From: JBFWPF01 sp050250135
GTDB taxonomy: Bacteria; Chlamydiota; Chlamydiia; Chlamydiales; JAFEGQ01
Length of the DNA: 64,000 nt
NCBI GenBank assembly: GCA_050250135.1
Contig: JBFWPF010000007.1
Coordinates: 1 to 64,000 of the forward strand
Direction: 5' to 3'
A model generated the notes under the pieces. The model worked only from the letters and a program-made list of their open reading frames with translations, ran no database searches and had not been told where the DNA came from. The first letter of the stretch is position 1, and each line of letters begins with the position of its first letter. This document shows positions 52,863 to 62,868 of the stretch, in pieces. The translations under genes were made by a program, and so were the position numbers.

Positions 52863-55800
52863 TTAAAACCGTCCACTGAACTGTAGGGTGCCACTCTGGT
52901 CTTGGAAGGCTCCACTAACCTGCGCCTGGTAGCGGAAGGTGACCGAGAGGGCTCCATTGTAACAGAGGTAGCCGATCTCAGCCGCTGGGACGAAGAGGTT
53001 GCGGGCCGGCTTTAGGCCATGCACGGCCATGTTCGTATAGGGTATGCTGGTAAACTGGGCATCGTATCTCCCTCCATTGGGGCGATCCTCCCGCGCATAG
53101 GCGAGCTGGCCCGATAGGAAGAGGTGGCACCAGCGGCGCCCAAAGCGAACGCCCCCCTCCTCACGGAAGACCAGGTAATAGCTCGAGTCAACGTGACAGT
53201 CGACGCTATCTGCGCCGCTTTCGGTGAAGCTAGGCCCCCCCAGGTAGAGGGGATGAAAGGCAAAGTAGGGCGTAAGTTCTACCCCCCACTTACATAAGGG
53301 GCGGCCGATCTCGAAGTGGCCGGAGAAGAGGCCGCCGGTAAAGTGGGAGCGGGCGATCCGGTCGATCTCGGCAAAGAGGAGGTGGCGCCGCCCCTGGTAG
53401 ATATTGAATCCCCCAATAAGGGCCCCATCGATCAGGAGGCCGCGGCAGAGGAGGCGGGCGTAGGCGGCCCCAAACCCTGAGTAGAGATTCCCATTCCCTC
53501 GCTGATCTCTCCACTGAAGCTGAGAGGTACTGAAGCCAGTGGCCAGGCCCACCAGGAGGTGGGGAGTTGTCCACAGGTCAACCCCACCCATTAGGTTAAA
53601 GGTTGGGCCCCTAAAGCCTGTCTCCCCCTTGAGCCCTGCCTGGTTGAGGTAATCGGCAGTGACCGATCCCCAGGCCCCCCCACACGAGGGGCAGAGGCAC
53701 CTCTGGGCATAGAGGGTGTTGAGCCGCTGGGTCAGGGTGGAACCGATGAGGAATTGGGTATTTTCAACCGTGAGGGCAAGCCCCTTGAGCATCGAGGGCT
53801 GGAGCTGGGTCAGGGCGTCGACGAGCCCTTGATTGGTGGGGATCGACTGAAGGTTAGCGATCACGTTGGCAAGGTCACTGCCAGGGGCGGGAGAGGCGCT
53901 ATCGAGGGCGTTGGCAACAGCGGCCGCATTGGAGCCCGGCGTCGTGGCGCTAGAAAAGGACGCAACCTGATTGATGAGGAACATATCGGTGCCAATCACC
54001 TCGATCATCGACCGGAACAGGGGCATGGTATTGATCACATTGGTGAAGGTCCCCGTAATGCCACCGGTGGTGGTGATGATTGGGTACATGAACATGGCGG
54101 GATAGGCTCCCATATCGGGCATGACCGAAAGGGTCGCGCCCGCTTGGATAGTGAGACTTCCTATGATGTCGACGAGGTCAGCCATGCTCGGATTGAGCTC
54201 GATCTCAAGTGTTGAGGTGGAGGTAAACAGCTGGATCCCGATCAGCTGGATCGTCCCAATGGAGTTGCCGGGACTCAAGAACCCATCAAGGGTCACATCA
54301 CTCGTGATCATCCCCGTTCCCGAGAGGCGGGCTCCAGGGAGGACCTGAAGGGTGGTCGCAGAGAGCATCCCATTGACCTGCAGCTCACCAGCGCTAACGG
54401 TGACGCTGGAGGCGGCCGGATAGGTGTGGGTCCCCTGAAGCTGCAAGAGCCCGCTCCCCTGTTTATTGAAGCCCCCACCCGCACCACTGGTTGAGCTGAG
54501 AAGGACCATATCGACTCCCCCTCCACCGGCAGGGATGGTGAAGGTGCGGATCGGAGTGCCCAGATCGATCGACGAGATAGTGGCTGTTCCCCCGTTGGTC
54601 GGATCGAACACGACATCCCCTGCGGCCCCCCCGGTCAGATTGATCTGACCCCCGAGCGTTGTGCTTCTCATGGTAAGAGCGGGGCCAGTTGCGTTGGCGA
54701 GATTGAGGACGCTCACGTTGCTCACCGCTCCCCCGTTGAAAATGAGCTGAGAGGCCGTCTCGGAGAGGCTATTGAGATTAAACGTACCGGAATTCACGGT
54801 CAGGGTGGAGGTGTCGGCAATCTGATTGGCGTTGACCAGCATTAGCGTCCCTCCGGCAACGGTGACATCCCCTGCGATGGCATTAAGGCCGGCCGTTTTT
54901 TGTAGCTCGAGTGTCCCTGCGCTAACGGTAGTTAGGCCGGTATAGGTGTTGGCCGAGCCGCCGCTAAAACGGAGTGTGGCTGCCCCATTCTTGGTGATCC
55001 CCGCTGAGGCGGTCTCCGAGATCACCCCTGTGATATCGAGGGTTCCGGCGCTTGTGGTGATGTTGTGGGTGGCGCTCCCAAGGTCGAGGTTATTGAGAGT
55101 TCCGGTTCCTGCGCCGCTATAGAGGATCTGACCAGTGCCGCTCAAGTTCACCTGCCCTCCAATCGAGCCGGGGAAGGTCATATTGAGAGCGGTGGCGTTG
55201 CTCGCAAGGGTGAGGGTGGCGACGTTGCTGACAGAGCCCCCGTTAAAGTCGAGCTCGGTGATCGTTTCAGAAAGGCTATTGAGATCGAATGTCCCCGTGT
55301 TGACCGTCACGGTGGAGGTGTCGGCAATCTGATTGGCGTTTATGAGAGTCAGAGTCCCCCCTCCGACAGTGACGTTTCCTGCAATGGCATTGACGCCTGC
55401 CGTCTTCTGCAACTCGAGCATGCCCGCATTGACGCTCGTTAAGCCGGTGTAGGTATTGGCCGAGCCGCCGCTATAACGGAGTGTGGCTGCCCCAAGCTTG
55501 GTGATCCCCCCTGAGGCCATCCCCGAAATCACCCCTGTGATATCGAGGGTTCCGGAGCTTGTGGTGATGTTGTGGGTGGCGCTCCCAAGGTCGAGGTTAT
55601 TGAGCGTTCCGGTTCCTGCGCCGCTAAAGAGGACAGCTCCACTCCCACTCAGGTTCACCTGTCCCCCAATCGCACCGTTGAAGGTCATATTGAGGGCGGT
55701 GGTATTACTGGCAAGGGTAAGGGTGGCGACGTTGCTGACAGAGCCCCCGTTAAAGTCGAGCTCACTGATCGTTTCAGAAAGGCTATTGAGATCGAATGTC

Positions 55801-58800
55801 CCCGTGTTGACCGTCACGGTGGAGGTGTCGGCAATCTGATTGGCGTTGACCAGCATTAGCGTCCCTCCGCCAAGGGTGACGTTGCCTGCAATGGCATTGA
55901 CGCCGGCCGTCTTCTGCAACTCGAGCATGCCCGCATTGACGCTTGTCAGGCCAGTGTAGGTATTGGCCGAGCCGCCACTAAAACGGAGTGTGGCTGCCCC
56001 AAGCTTGGTGATCCCCGCTGAGGTGGTTTCCGAGATCACCCCTGTGATATCAAGGGTTCCGGCGCTTGTGTTGATGGTTCGGGTTGTGCTCCCCAAGCCG
56101 AGGTTATTGAGAGTCCCAGTTCCTGCCCCGCTGTAGAGGATCTGACCGGTGCCGCTCAGGCTCACTTGCCCACCAATGGAGCCGGGGAAGGTCATATTGA
56201 GAGCGGTGGCGTTGCTCGCAAGGGTGAGGGTACCCACATTGCTGACAAAGCCCCCATTGAAGTCGAGCTCGGTGATCGTTTCAGAGAGGCTATTGAGGTT
56301 GAACGTACCGGAATTGACCGTCACGGTGGAGGTGTCGGCAATCTGATTGGCGCTTAGCAAGGTTAGTGTCCCTCCGCCAATGGTGACATCTCCTGCAATG
56401 GCGTTAACACCAACCGTCTTCTGCAACTCGAGCGTCCCCGCATTGACACTTGTCAGGCCGGTATAGGTGTTGGGAGAGGTGCCGCTAAATCTGAGAGCGG
56501 CCGCCCCAAGTTTGGTGATCCCTACTGAGACGGTCTCCGAAATCATCCCTGTGATGTTCAGGGTGCCTGCGCTTGTGTTGATCGTTCGGGTTGAGCTCCC
56601 CAGGCCCAGATTGTTCAGGGATCCGGTACCGGCGCCGCTGTAGAGGATCTGACCGGTGCCGCTCAGGTTCACTTGCCCACCAATGGAGCCGGGGAAGGTC
56701 ATATTGAGAGCGGTGGCATTGCTCGCAAGGGTGAGAGTACCCACATTGCTGACAGAGCCCCCGTTAAAGTCGAGCTCGGTGATCGTTTCAGAAAGGCTAT
56801 TGAGATTGAAGGTACCGGAATTCACCGTCACGGTGGAGGTGTCGGCAATCTGGTTAGCATTTAGGAGGGTCAAGGTCCCCCCACCGACGGTGACGTTGCC
56901 TGCAATGGCATTAAGGCCGGCCGTCTTCTGCAACTCGAACATGCCCGCATTGACGCTTGTCAGGCCGGTATAGGTGTTGGCCGAGCCGCCGCTAAAACGG
57001 AGCGTGGCTGCCCCAAGCTTGGTGATCCCCGCTGAGGCGGTCTCCGAGATCACCCCTGTGATATCGAGGGTGCCGGCGCTTGTGGTGATGTTGTGGGTGG
57101 CGCTCCCAAGGTCGAGGTTAATGAGAGTTCCGGTTCCTGCGCCGCTGTAGAGGATCTGACCTGTGCCGCTCAAGTTCACCTGCCCTCCAACCGAGCCGGG
57201 GAAGGTCATATTGAGGGCGGTGGTATTACTGGCGAGGGTAAGGGTGGCGACGTTGCTGACAGAGCCCCCGTTAAAGTCGAGCTCACCGATCGTGTCAGAA
57301 AGGCTATTGAGATTGAAGGTACCGGAATTCACGGTCACGGTGGAGGTGTCGGCAATCTGATTGGCGTTTACCAGGATTAGCGTCCCTCCAGCAACGGTGA
57401 CATCCCCTGCGATGGCGTTAATGCCGGCCGTTTTTTGTAGGTCGAGTGTCCCTGCGCTAACGGTAGTGAGGCCGGTATAGGTGTTGGCCGAGCCGCCGCT
57501 AAAACGGAGTGTGGCTGCCCCAAGCTTGGTGATCCCCGCTGAGGCGGTCTCCGATATCACCCCTGTGATATCGAGGGTTCCTGCAGTGGTGATGCTCCGT
57601 GTCGAGGAACCCAAATTGAGGTTGCCGAGCATATTCGTACCGGCAAAAGTCTGGACTATCCCTCCCCCTCCCACTCCGGTAAGGTTTAGGGGCTGCAAAA
57701 TGTTGAGGGCAGCCTGGAGAGTTAGGGCGGTGCCAGAAGAGTTGGTAAGATTTAAGGTCCGCCCTACAGGGAAGGTAAAGGTCCCCCCATTGTAGTTAAA
57801 GCTCCCGATCGTCTGGTCATCGGTCGAGGAGAGGACCACCGTCCCCCCCGTGTTAAGCGCCACCTCGCCTGCTGTAGCGGCTGCGGGTGAGGTCTTCTCA
57901 AGGCTTAGTGTCCCGGTGCTCAGGGTGATCGTACCGGTTAGGGTGTTACTCGCCGCGCCCAACAGTTGGACGGTCCCCGCACCACTGAGGTTGATCCCCC
58001 CTGTACCACTCACCACCCCGGTGACATCAAGCTTTAACATAGCATTAGCAGTGGTAAAAGTGCGAGTGACGCTTCCCAAGTCGACCCCGGCAAGGGTTGC
58101 TGTTCCCAAAAACCCGGTGAGAAGAACCGACCCGCCCGATCCCCCTACAAGGGCGATGTCCCCATTAAGATTTCGACCGGGCAGGATCTGCAATGCTGTG
58201 CCGGTGCTCTGGAGAGAGAGAACGCCCCCTCCCCCAGAATAGGTACCATTGCTGAAGACTAGGTTGGAGATCTGCTCGTTTTGCCCGTTTAGGTCGACGG
58301 TACCTACAGAGGTAAGGGTGATGGTCGCTGTATTGATAATCTGGTTGGGATTGATCAGCCTCAGCGTCCCCCCGTTGACTGTTATAGACGTGGCCGCGAT
58401 CGCGTTTACTCCTGCGGTCTTAGCCAGTTCCAGTACCCCCCCTGCCACCTGGGTGGCGCCAGTGAAGGTGTTAGCCGCTGTTCCGCTAAGCCGGGCCGTG
58501 CCTGTACCTGACTTGGAAATCCCCTGTGGAAACCCCTCAGAGATGGCCCCAGAGAGGGTCAGCGTCCCTGTCGATCCCTGACTGAGATCGAGGGGGCCGG
58601 CTATGAGCACGATTGGAGCGGTCACATTGTGAGCGCCGTTTCCATTGGCATTGGTGACGGTAAGCGAGGGAGACCCACCGGAAAAGGAGAGGGTAAAACT
58701 GCCGTTGGGGGCGACGGTATAGGCATTGGCGTTATCGATTGCTAAGATACCGACAGTGATATTCTGATTTAGGTTGAGGGTACTCGGGGCAACGATGGCA

Positions 58801-58964
58801 CTGCCTAGTGTCGCGGTCTGCCCAATCCCGTTTGGAAAGGTCACGGGGTTCCAGTTGGTTGCCGTATTCCAAGAACCACCCCCCGTTACATTCCATGTGG
58901 CAGAGGCCCCAAAGAGGGAGGAGCAAGCAAGAGAGGAGAGAATTAAGGTGCATAAAAAGCGCAT
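52863..58964 (-). CDS. giant autotransporter with beta-strand-repeat passenger
   Basis: A 2033-residue surface protein. ATG 58964 gives a good signal peptide (MRFLCTLILSSLACSSLFGA); an in-frame ATG 12 codons earlier does not. The passenger (to about residue 1600) is made of autotransporter-associated beta-strand repeats such as NTYTGLTSVNAGMLELQKTA, predicted to form a long beta-helix. Five of these units are organised as a perfect 169-residue period. The C-terminal 280 residues (from CPSCGGAWGSVTADYLNQAG) form the translocating barrel, and the chain ends in FSGRF, with the terminal Phe that outer-membrane barrels need. The GGAI/FxxN motifs of chlamydial Pmp proteins are not evident. A role as adhesin or surface shield is inferred. 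Confidence 0.95.
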   Translation of the reverse strand: MRFLCTLILSSLACSSLFGASATWNVTGGGSWNTATNWNPVTFPNGIGQTATLGSAIVAPSTLNLNQNITVGILAIDNANAYTVAPNGSFTLSFSGGSPSLTVTNANGNGAHNVTAPIVLIAGPLDLSQGSTGTLTLSGAISEGFPQGISKSGTGTARLSGTAANTFTGATQVAGGVLELAKTAGVNAIAATSITVNGGTLRLINPNQIINTATITLTSVGTVDLNGQNEQISNLVFSNGTYSGGGGVLSLQSTGTALQILPGRNLNGDIALVGGSGGSVLLTGFLGTATLAGVDLGSVTRTFTTANAMLKLDVTGVVSGTGGINLSGAGTVQLLGAASNTLTGTITLSTGTLSLEKTSPAAATAGEVALNTGGTVVLSSTDDQTIGSFNYNGGTFTFPVGRTLNLTNSSGTALTLQAALNILQPLNLTGVGGGGIVQTFAGTNMLGNLNLGSSTRSITTAGTLDITGVISETASAGITKLGAATLRFSGGSANTYTGLTTVSAGTLDLQKTAGINAIAGDVTVAGGTLILVNANQIADTSTVTVNSGTFNLNSLSDTIGELDFNGGSVSNVATLTLASNTTALNMTFPGSVGGQVNLSGTGQILYSGAGTGTLINLDLGSATHNITTSAGTLDITGVISETASAGITKLGAATLRFSGGSANTYTGLTSVNAGMFELQKTAGLNAIAGNVTVGGGTLTLLNANQIADTSTVTVNSGTFNLNSLSETITELDFNGGSVSNVGTLTLASNATALNMTFPGSIGGQVNLSGTGQILYSGAGTGSLNNLGLGSSTRTINTSAGTLNITGMISETVSVGITKLGAAALRFSGTSPNTYTGLTSVNAGTLELQKTVGVNAIAGDVTIGGGTLTLLSANQIADTSTVTVNSGTFNLNSLSETITELDFNGGFVSNVGTLTLASNATALNMTFPGSIGGQVSLSGTGQILYSGAGTGTLNNLGLGSTTRTINTSAGTLDITGVISETTSAGITKLGAATLRFSGGSANTYTGLTSVNAGMLELQKTAGVNAIAGNVTLGGGTLMLVNANQIADTSTVTVNTGTFDLNSLSETISELDFNGGSVSNVATLTLASNTTALNMTFNGAIGGQVNLSGSGAVLFSGAGTGTLNNLDLGSATHNITTSSGTLDITGVISGMASGGITKLGAATLRYSGGSANTYTGLTSVNAGMLELQKTAGVNAIAGNVTVGGGTLTLINANQIADTSTVTVNTGTFDLNSLSETITELDFNGGSVSNVATLTLASNATALNMTFPGSIGGQVNLSGTGQILYSGAGTGTLNNLDLGSATHNITTSAGTLDITGVISETASAGITKNGAATLRFSGGSANTYTGLTTVSAGTLELQKTAGLNAIAGDVTVAGGTLMLVNANQIADTSTLTVNSGTFNLNSLSETASQLIFNGGAVSNVSVLNLANATGPALTMRSTTLGGQINLTGGAAGDVVFDPTNGGTATISSIDLGTPIRTFTIPAGGGGVDMVLLSSTSGAGGGFNKQGSGLLQLQGTHTYPAASSVTVSAGELQVNGMLSATTLQVLPGARLSGTGMITSDVTLDGFLSPGNSIGTIQLIGIQLFTSTSTLEIELNPSMADLVDIIGSLTIQAGATLSVMPDMGAYPAMFMYPIITTTGGITGTFTNVINTMPLFRSMIEVIGTDMFLINQVASFSSATTPGSNAAAVANALDSASPAPGSDLANVIANLQSIPTNQGLVDALTQLQPSMLKGLALTVENTQFLIGSTLTQRLNTLYAQRCLCPSCGGAWGSVTADYLNQAGLKGETGFRGPTFNLMGGVDLWTTPHLLVGLATGFSTSQLQWRDQRGNGNLYSGFGAAYARLLCRGLLIDGALIGGFNIYQGRRHLLFAEIDRIARSHFTGGLFSGHFEIGRPLCKWGVELTPYFAFHPLYLGGPSFTESGADSVDCHVDSSYYLVFREEGGVRFGRRWCHLFLSGQLAYAREDRPNGGRYDAQFTSIPYTNMAVHGLKPARNLFVPAAEIGYLCYNGALSVTFRYQAQVSGAFQDQSGTLQFSGRF
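54700..57600 (-). repeat. 507-bp tandem repeats in the autotransporter passenger
   Basis: A landmark (CTTGTGNTGATG) recurs at 55051, 55558, 56065, 56572 and 57079, exactly 507 bases (169 codons) apart each time, and a decayed copy is near 57586. Similarity extends left to about 54720. The DNA is nearly identical between units, so open frames on the opposite strand also recur; those are not genes. Such a block invites copy-number change by recombination and misassembly with short reads. Confidence 0.95.
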
Positions 58965-59021
58965 ATTGACGGCTCGATCTTCTATTAGCAGATGTAGCAT
59001 CTAAGCCCGTTTTTGCACACT

Positions 59022-61883
59022 CTATGCCGAGATTAAGGCGAACCGTTTGTCCATTTCGCGGAGGCGGTGGGAGAGCTGACGGCAGATCTGGAGGAGGATT
59101 GTGGGCCGCTGGAGCATCAGTTCGTGAAAATGGGCCCGGTCGAGGCTGAGAAGGAGGGTGTCGGTAGCGGCGGTGGCGGTCGCCGAACGGCTCTCCTCCT
59201 CGAAAAGGGCCATCTCCCCAAACCCCTCCCCCTCTCGAAGCTCGGTGAGAGGGCGCATTCCGTGGGTAAGGGCTACCCTCCCCTCATAGACGAGGTAGAA
59301 GCGGTCCCCCTCACTCCCCTCGGCAAAAATCGTCTCCCCTTTCAGGAACTCCTCCTGCGTCAGCCTCTGATCGAGGAGGGCGAGCTCTTCGAGGAGCAGC
59401 CCCTCGAAGTAGGGGGTCTTCTTAAGGAATAGGAGGCGATTCATAAAGGGATCCTCTCTGTTAGGGTCGAGGGCCAGCTGGGCACCGATTCGGATAAAGG
59501 GGTCGCCATTGTGGGCGAGCTGCTGCAGCTCCTTTAGAGCCTGCTCGTCGGTTCTGCGCTCCCGAGGGGGCTCTCGCAGCAAGGGGCGCAAGGGGTCGAG
59601 GTAGGCGCTGGGAGCTAAGCGGCTGAGGAGTTCGAATGCACCTGGCTCATCTCGCTTATACCGGAGAAGCTGGGCCGCCTCCCCCTCACCGATCGCCTCA
59701 AGGGCGGTAGCGGTAAAGGCGATCGCCCGATCGGCCCGGTTCTGGAGGGCGATGTTAATCGGGGCATCGGGGGGAAAGCGGATGAAGCGGGGTGTAGAGG
59801 GGGGGAGGGTTTTGAGGAAGGCGAGCAGCCTCTCCTCCCCTCGAGAGCCGCTCTGGGCTAGGGCCCAGATAGCCGCCTCAAGGGTGGCGGGATCGGCGGA
59901 GTGGAGCTGCTGAGCAGCTAGGTCGAGGCCACCCGCTTTGGCAAGGGTGGTAGCCGCAGCGGAGCGGACGGCTGGGTCGGGGTCGGCAAGCAGGGCGGCG
60001 GCGTGGACGGCGGCGTTGTCCCCACCGGCTGCCAAGAGGAGGGAGAGGGCGCGGGCGCGGACGGTGGGCTCTTCTGAAGCGATGCCGGCTAAGGCCACCT
60101 CGAGGAGGTTGGGGTCATCGCTCTCCCCGACCAGGAGGAGGCCGAGACGGCGGACAGCGGCCTGCCGCACCTGGGATGAGGGGTACCAGGCGAGCTTTTT
60201 TACCAGGCGAATGAGAGGCGAGGGCGCCTTTTGCGGGATCGCTTCGATCAACTCCACGAGGGCAGAGGAGGGGAGATTCGGCAAGGAGATCCCCTCCCAG
60301 AGGGAGCCTGCCGCCTCCCCTCTCCCCCGCTGCCAGCCGAGGGCACATCCGGCCATCTGGACGGTGGGATCGGGGTCATCCATAAGGGCATTAAGGCGCC
60401 TAGAGTCGACCGGCAGGCGGCCGTTTAGGGCGGCCAGGGCTCCCCGCATCCGGGCCCCTGCCTCCGATGAGTCGAGGAGGGGGAGGAGGGCTTCGGGGGC
60501 GGCGGCGAGGTAGGCGTAGGCGGCCTCAAGGACCGGTTTCGGAGGGGGTGCAGCTAAAAGGGGGATCAGGTCGGGGCCGAACAGGTGGCTTTTGAGGTGG
60601 GCGCCGTTTTTCAGGGCGAGCTCTTGAAGGAGGGGGTCTGAACTGGCGAGGAGGTTGTGGATCTCGGAGCGGCTGAGCTTAGGGAGCTCGACTTGCCGCG
60701 TTGGAGTCCCGGCGTAGTAGCGGACGAGAGAGCGGCGGTAGTAGAGGCCGGCCCCGACGGCGGCGCCGATAAGGCCGAGGGAGAAGAGGGTGAGGAGGAT
60801 GAGCCGGTTCTCCATCGGAAGGAGGCGATTGGCAAGGGCCCACAGAAGGCCTCCGACCAAAAGGGATAAGGGGGGGGCAAAGGCGAAGGTGAGGCGGCCG
60901 AGGCTGCGGGCAAATCGTCCGGGAAAAAGGGAGAGGCCACTCTCAACCTCGGGAAGGAACAGAGCGGGGAGGAGGGCGAGGTAGCCAAAGCTGACAAGGA
61001 TAGGGGGGGTGAGGGCGCTGGGGAGGAGGGTCCAGGTGAGGAGGAGGGCAAAGGTGATAGTCGGATAGATCAAGTAGAGAGCGAGGGGACCGAGGCGGCG
61101 CCGCAAGGGGCGGAAAAGGGCGTAAGCTACCCCGAGGAGGAGGGCGGAGGCGGTAAAGAGGAGGGCAAAAAAGAGGACCAGCCCCTCGGCTGTGCCACTC
61201 AGGAGAAGGGCATAGGCCTCAAGGGTCTGGGCAACGGTCGTCGCTCGGATCAAGTAGACCCCACAGGTGGCCGCTAAGAGCCACTGGAGAAAGGGGTGTT
61301 CCATGGCAAGTCGCTGCCACACCCCAATTTCGCTTCCGATCCCCTCCTTAGGCTCGGGGAGCGGGGCCGACGTAAACAGGTAGGTAAGGGCAAAGCCGAT
61401 CAAGAGGGCACCCCCCAAAAACCAGAAGAAAAGGGGCTCAGGGATGAGGAGAGCAGCAACAATCCCAACACCACTCCCCACCAGAGCCCCTGCCATCGCC
61501 CCCCACCGGATCGGCTCCACCACCCTCCCCCTCTCCTGCTCGGTGACATAGCCCTCCATGACCCCGCGGAGCCGGCCGATGACAAGGGCCCCATACCCCT
61601 CCATCAGTGCAAGGAGGAGGAGGGCCGCCCCCCGTAGAGAGTAGACGGCAACCAAACGGGTAGCGATCAACAGGGCGAGGGTGAGCAGGAAGAGGGTCCG
61701 CATCGAGGCCAGCCCCCTTGACTTGGCGAGCAAGAGGCTCCCCCCCCCCGCTAGGACTAACGCCCACGGAATGAGGAGGGGGTCGCCGTAGGTGATGGTG
61801 AGACCAAAAGCAAAAAGGGTCCCAAAGGTGGCCGTTGCCAAGGCCCAAAAAGAGATGAGAATCAGGGAAAAGAGGGGGTTCAC
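59022..61883 (-). CDS. MFS/NTT-like membrane protein fused to HEAT repeats and cyclic-nucleotide-binding domain
   Basis: A 953-residue protein in three parts. Residues 1-390 hold about 12 membrane helices of MFS or nucleotide-transporter-like layout. Residues about 400-780 are helical HEAT-type repeats (for example DPDPAVRSAAATTLAKAGG). Residues about 835-945 are a cyclic-nucleotide-binding domain: GETIFAEGSEGDRFYLVYEG, then the phosphate-binding cassette GEMALFEEESRSATATAA with the conserved Arg. It should sense cAMP or cGMP and control transport or a partner held by the HEAT scaffold. Chlamydiae and Planctomycetes encode similar fusions. The start is 57 bases from the possible upstream nadC gene start on the other strand. 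Confidence 0.85.
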   Translation of the reverse strand: MNPLFSLILISFWALATATFGTLFAFGLTITYGDPLLIPWALVLAGGGSLLLAKSRGLASMRTLFLLTLALLIATRLVAVYSLRGAALLLLALMEGYGALVIGRLRGVMEGYVTEQERGRVVEPIRWGAMAGALVGSGVGIVAALLIPEPLFFWFLGGALLIGFALTYLFTSAPLPEPKEGIGSEIGVWQRLAMEHPFLQWLLAATCGVYLIRATTVAQTLEAYALLLSGTAEGLVLFFALLFTASALLLGVAYALFRPLRRRLGPLALYLIYPTITFALLLTWTLLPSALTPPILVSFGYLALLPALFLPEVESGLSLFPGRFARSLGRLTFAFAPPLSLLVGGLLWALANRLLPMENRLILLTLFSLGLIGAAVGAGLYYRRSLVRYYAGTPTRQVELPKLSRSEIHNLLASSDPLLQELALKNGAHLKSHLFGPDLIPLLAAPPPKPVLEAAYAYLAAAPEALLPLLDSSEAGARMRGALAALNGRLPVDSRRLNALMDDPDPTVQMAGCALGWQRGRGEAAGSLWEGISLPNLPSSALVELIEAIPQKAPSPLIRLVKKLAWYPSSQVRQAAVRRLGLLLVGESDDPNLLEVALAGIASEEPTVRARALSLLLAAGGDNAAVHAAALLADPDPAVRSAAATTLAKAGGLDLAAQQLHSADPATLEAAIWALAQSGSRGEERLLAFLKTLPPSTPRFIRFPPDAPINIALQNRADRAIAFTATALEAIGEGEAAQLLRYKRDEPGAFELLSRLAPSAYLDPLRPLLREPPRERRTDEQALKELQQLAHNGDPFIRIGAQLALDPNREDPFMNRLLFLKKTPYFEGLLLEELALLDQRLTQEEFLKGETIFAEGSEGDRFYLVYEGRVALTHGMRPLTELREGEGFGEMALFEEESRSATATAATDTLLLSLDRAHFHELMLQRPTILLQICRQLSHRLREMDKRFALISA

Positions 61884-61959
61884 TGCCTAGACAAAAGTTT
61901 ATTTGTCACCCTAGCAATTGTGCACTTTTCCGTGGAGTCCAAAATGGGGGTGGTCTAAG

Positions 61960-62868
61960 ATGCTTACGGATCAATCGGGAGTGGGGGGCGTGTCAACACA
62001 GCGACCTATCGAAACGGATGCGGAGACCTACAACGGGATACTCCATGTTGTCGACGTCGCTCTTAAGGAGGATATCCGGACCGGCGACATCACCTCCCAA
62101 GCCTGCCTCTCACCCGACGACCAGATCTCAGGGCGCCTCCTACTGAAGCAGGGAGGGAGGCTGGCCGGTTTGGCCTTTCTCGAACCCCTCTTCAAAAAGG
62201 TCGACCCTAGGGTCGAGGTCAAGCTGTTTGTCGAAGAGGGGGGAGAGCACCGGGCCGGGACGATACTGGGGACCATCTCTGGCCCTGCTTGGGCGATCTT
62301 TGCCGGGGAACGGGTCGCCCTCAACCTCCTTCAACACGCCTCGGGTGTGGCCACCCTCACCTCCTACTATGTCGAACGGACCGAGGGATACGACTGCGAC
62401 ATCCTCGATACCCGCCGAACCCTCCCGGGCCTGCGCTGCCTCGAGCGGTATGCGGTCCGCCTCGGCGGAGGGAAAAATCACAGAATTGGGCTCGACGACC
62501 GGTTCATCATCAAGCACAACCACCTCTCCTTCATCGCCCGCAATACCAAACACCCGATCATCGAAGCGGTCCGCCGCGCCCGCGCTCACCGAGCCAATGT
62601 CCCGATCGAGGTAGAGGTCGACGACCTCAAGCAGATCGACCAAGCGGTCGAGTCGGGAGCCGATATCATCTTGCTCGATCATATGCCGCTGCCCCAAGTT
62701 CGGAAGGCGGTGAGCAAAATCAAACAGAAGGGGAAGGCCTATGTGGAAGGGGTCGGCGGCGTCAACCTCGAGACGGTCGACGCCTTTGCCGAAGCGGGGC
62801 TCGATGGGATCTCGGTCCCTGCCCTCACCTTTCAGGCCCAACCCCTTGAAATAGCCCTGAGGTTTTAA
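61960..62868 (+). CDS. nadC: nicotinate-nucleotide pyrophosphorylase (quinolinate phosphoribosyltransferase)
   Basis: A 302-residue enzyme that makes nicotinate mononucleotide from quinolinate and PRPP. KEDIRTGDITSQA, NLLQHASGVATLT, DTRRTLPGLRCLERYAV, RLGGGKNHRIGLDD and the barrel end VEGVGGVNLETV are conserved. The family's DTRKT is DTRRT here. ATG 61960 is preferred to an upstream alternative start at 61918 on family length. It is followed without a gap by the groEL paralogue (stop TAA then ATG). Confidence 0.95.
   Translation: MLTDQSGVGGVSTQRPIETDAETYNGILHVVDVALKEDIRTGDITSQACLSPDDQISGRLLLKQGGRLAGLAFLEPLFKKVDPRVEVKLFVEEGGEHRAGTILGTISGPAWAIFAGERVALNLLQHASGVATLTSYYVERTEGYDCDILDTRRTLPGLRCLERYAVRLGGGKNHRIGLDDRFIIKHNHLSFIARNTKHPIIEAVRRARAHRANVPIEVEVDDLKQIDQAVESGADIILLDHMPLPQVRKAVSKIKQKGKAYVEGVGGVNLETVDAFAEAGLDGISVPALTFQAQPLEIALRF

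Noticed and set aside
54700..57600. Regular tandem spacing considered as a CRISPR-like array
   Set aside because: The unit is 507 bases and fully coding; there are no short repeats with unique spacers and no cas genes.
55065..57795. Repeated plus-strand open frames of 63-130 codons opposite the autotransporter
   Set aside because: They recur only because the 507-bp repeat recurs; they encode mirror-like low-complexity proteins, have no ribosome-binding sites and overlap a clear gene.
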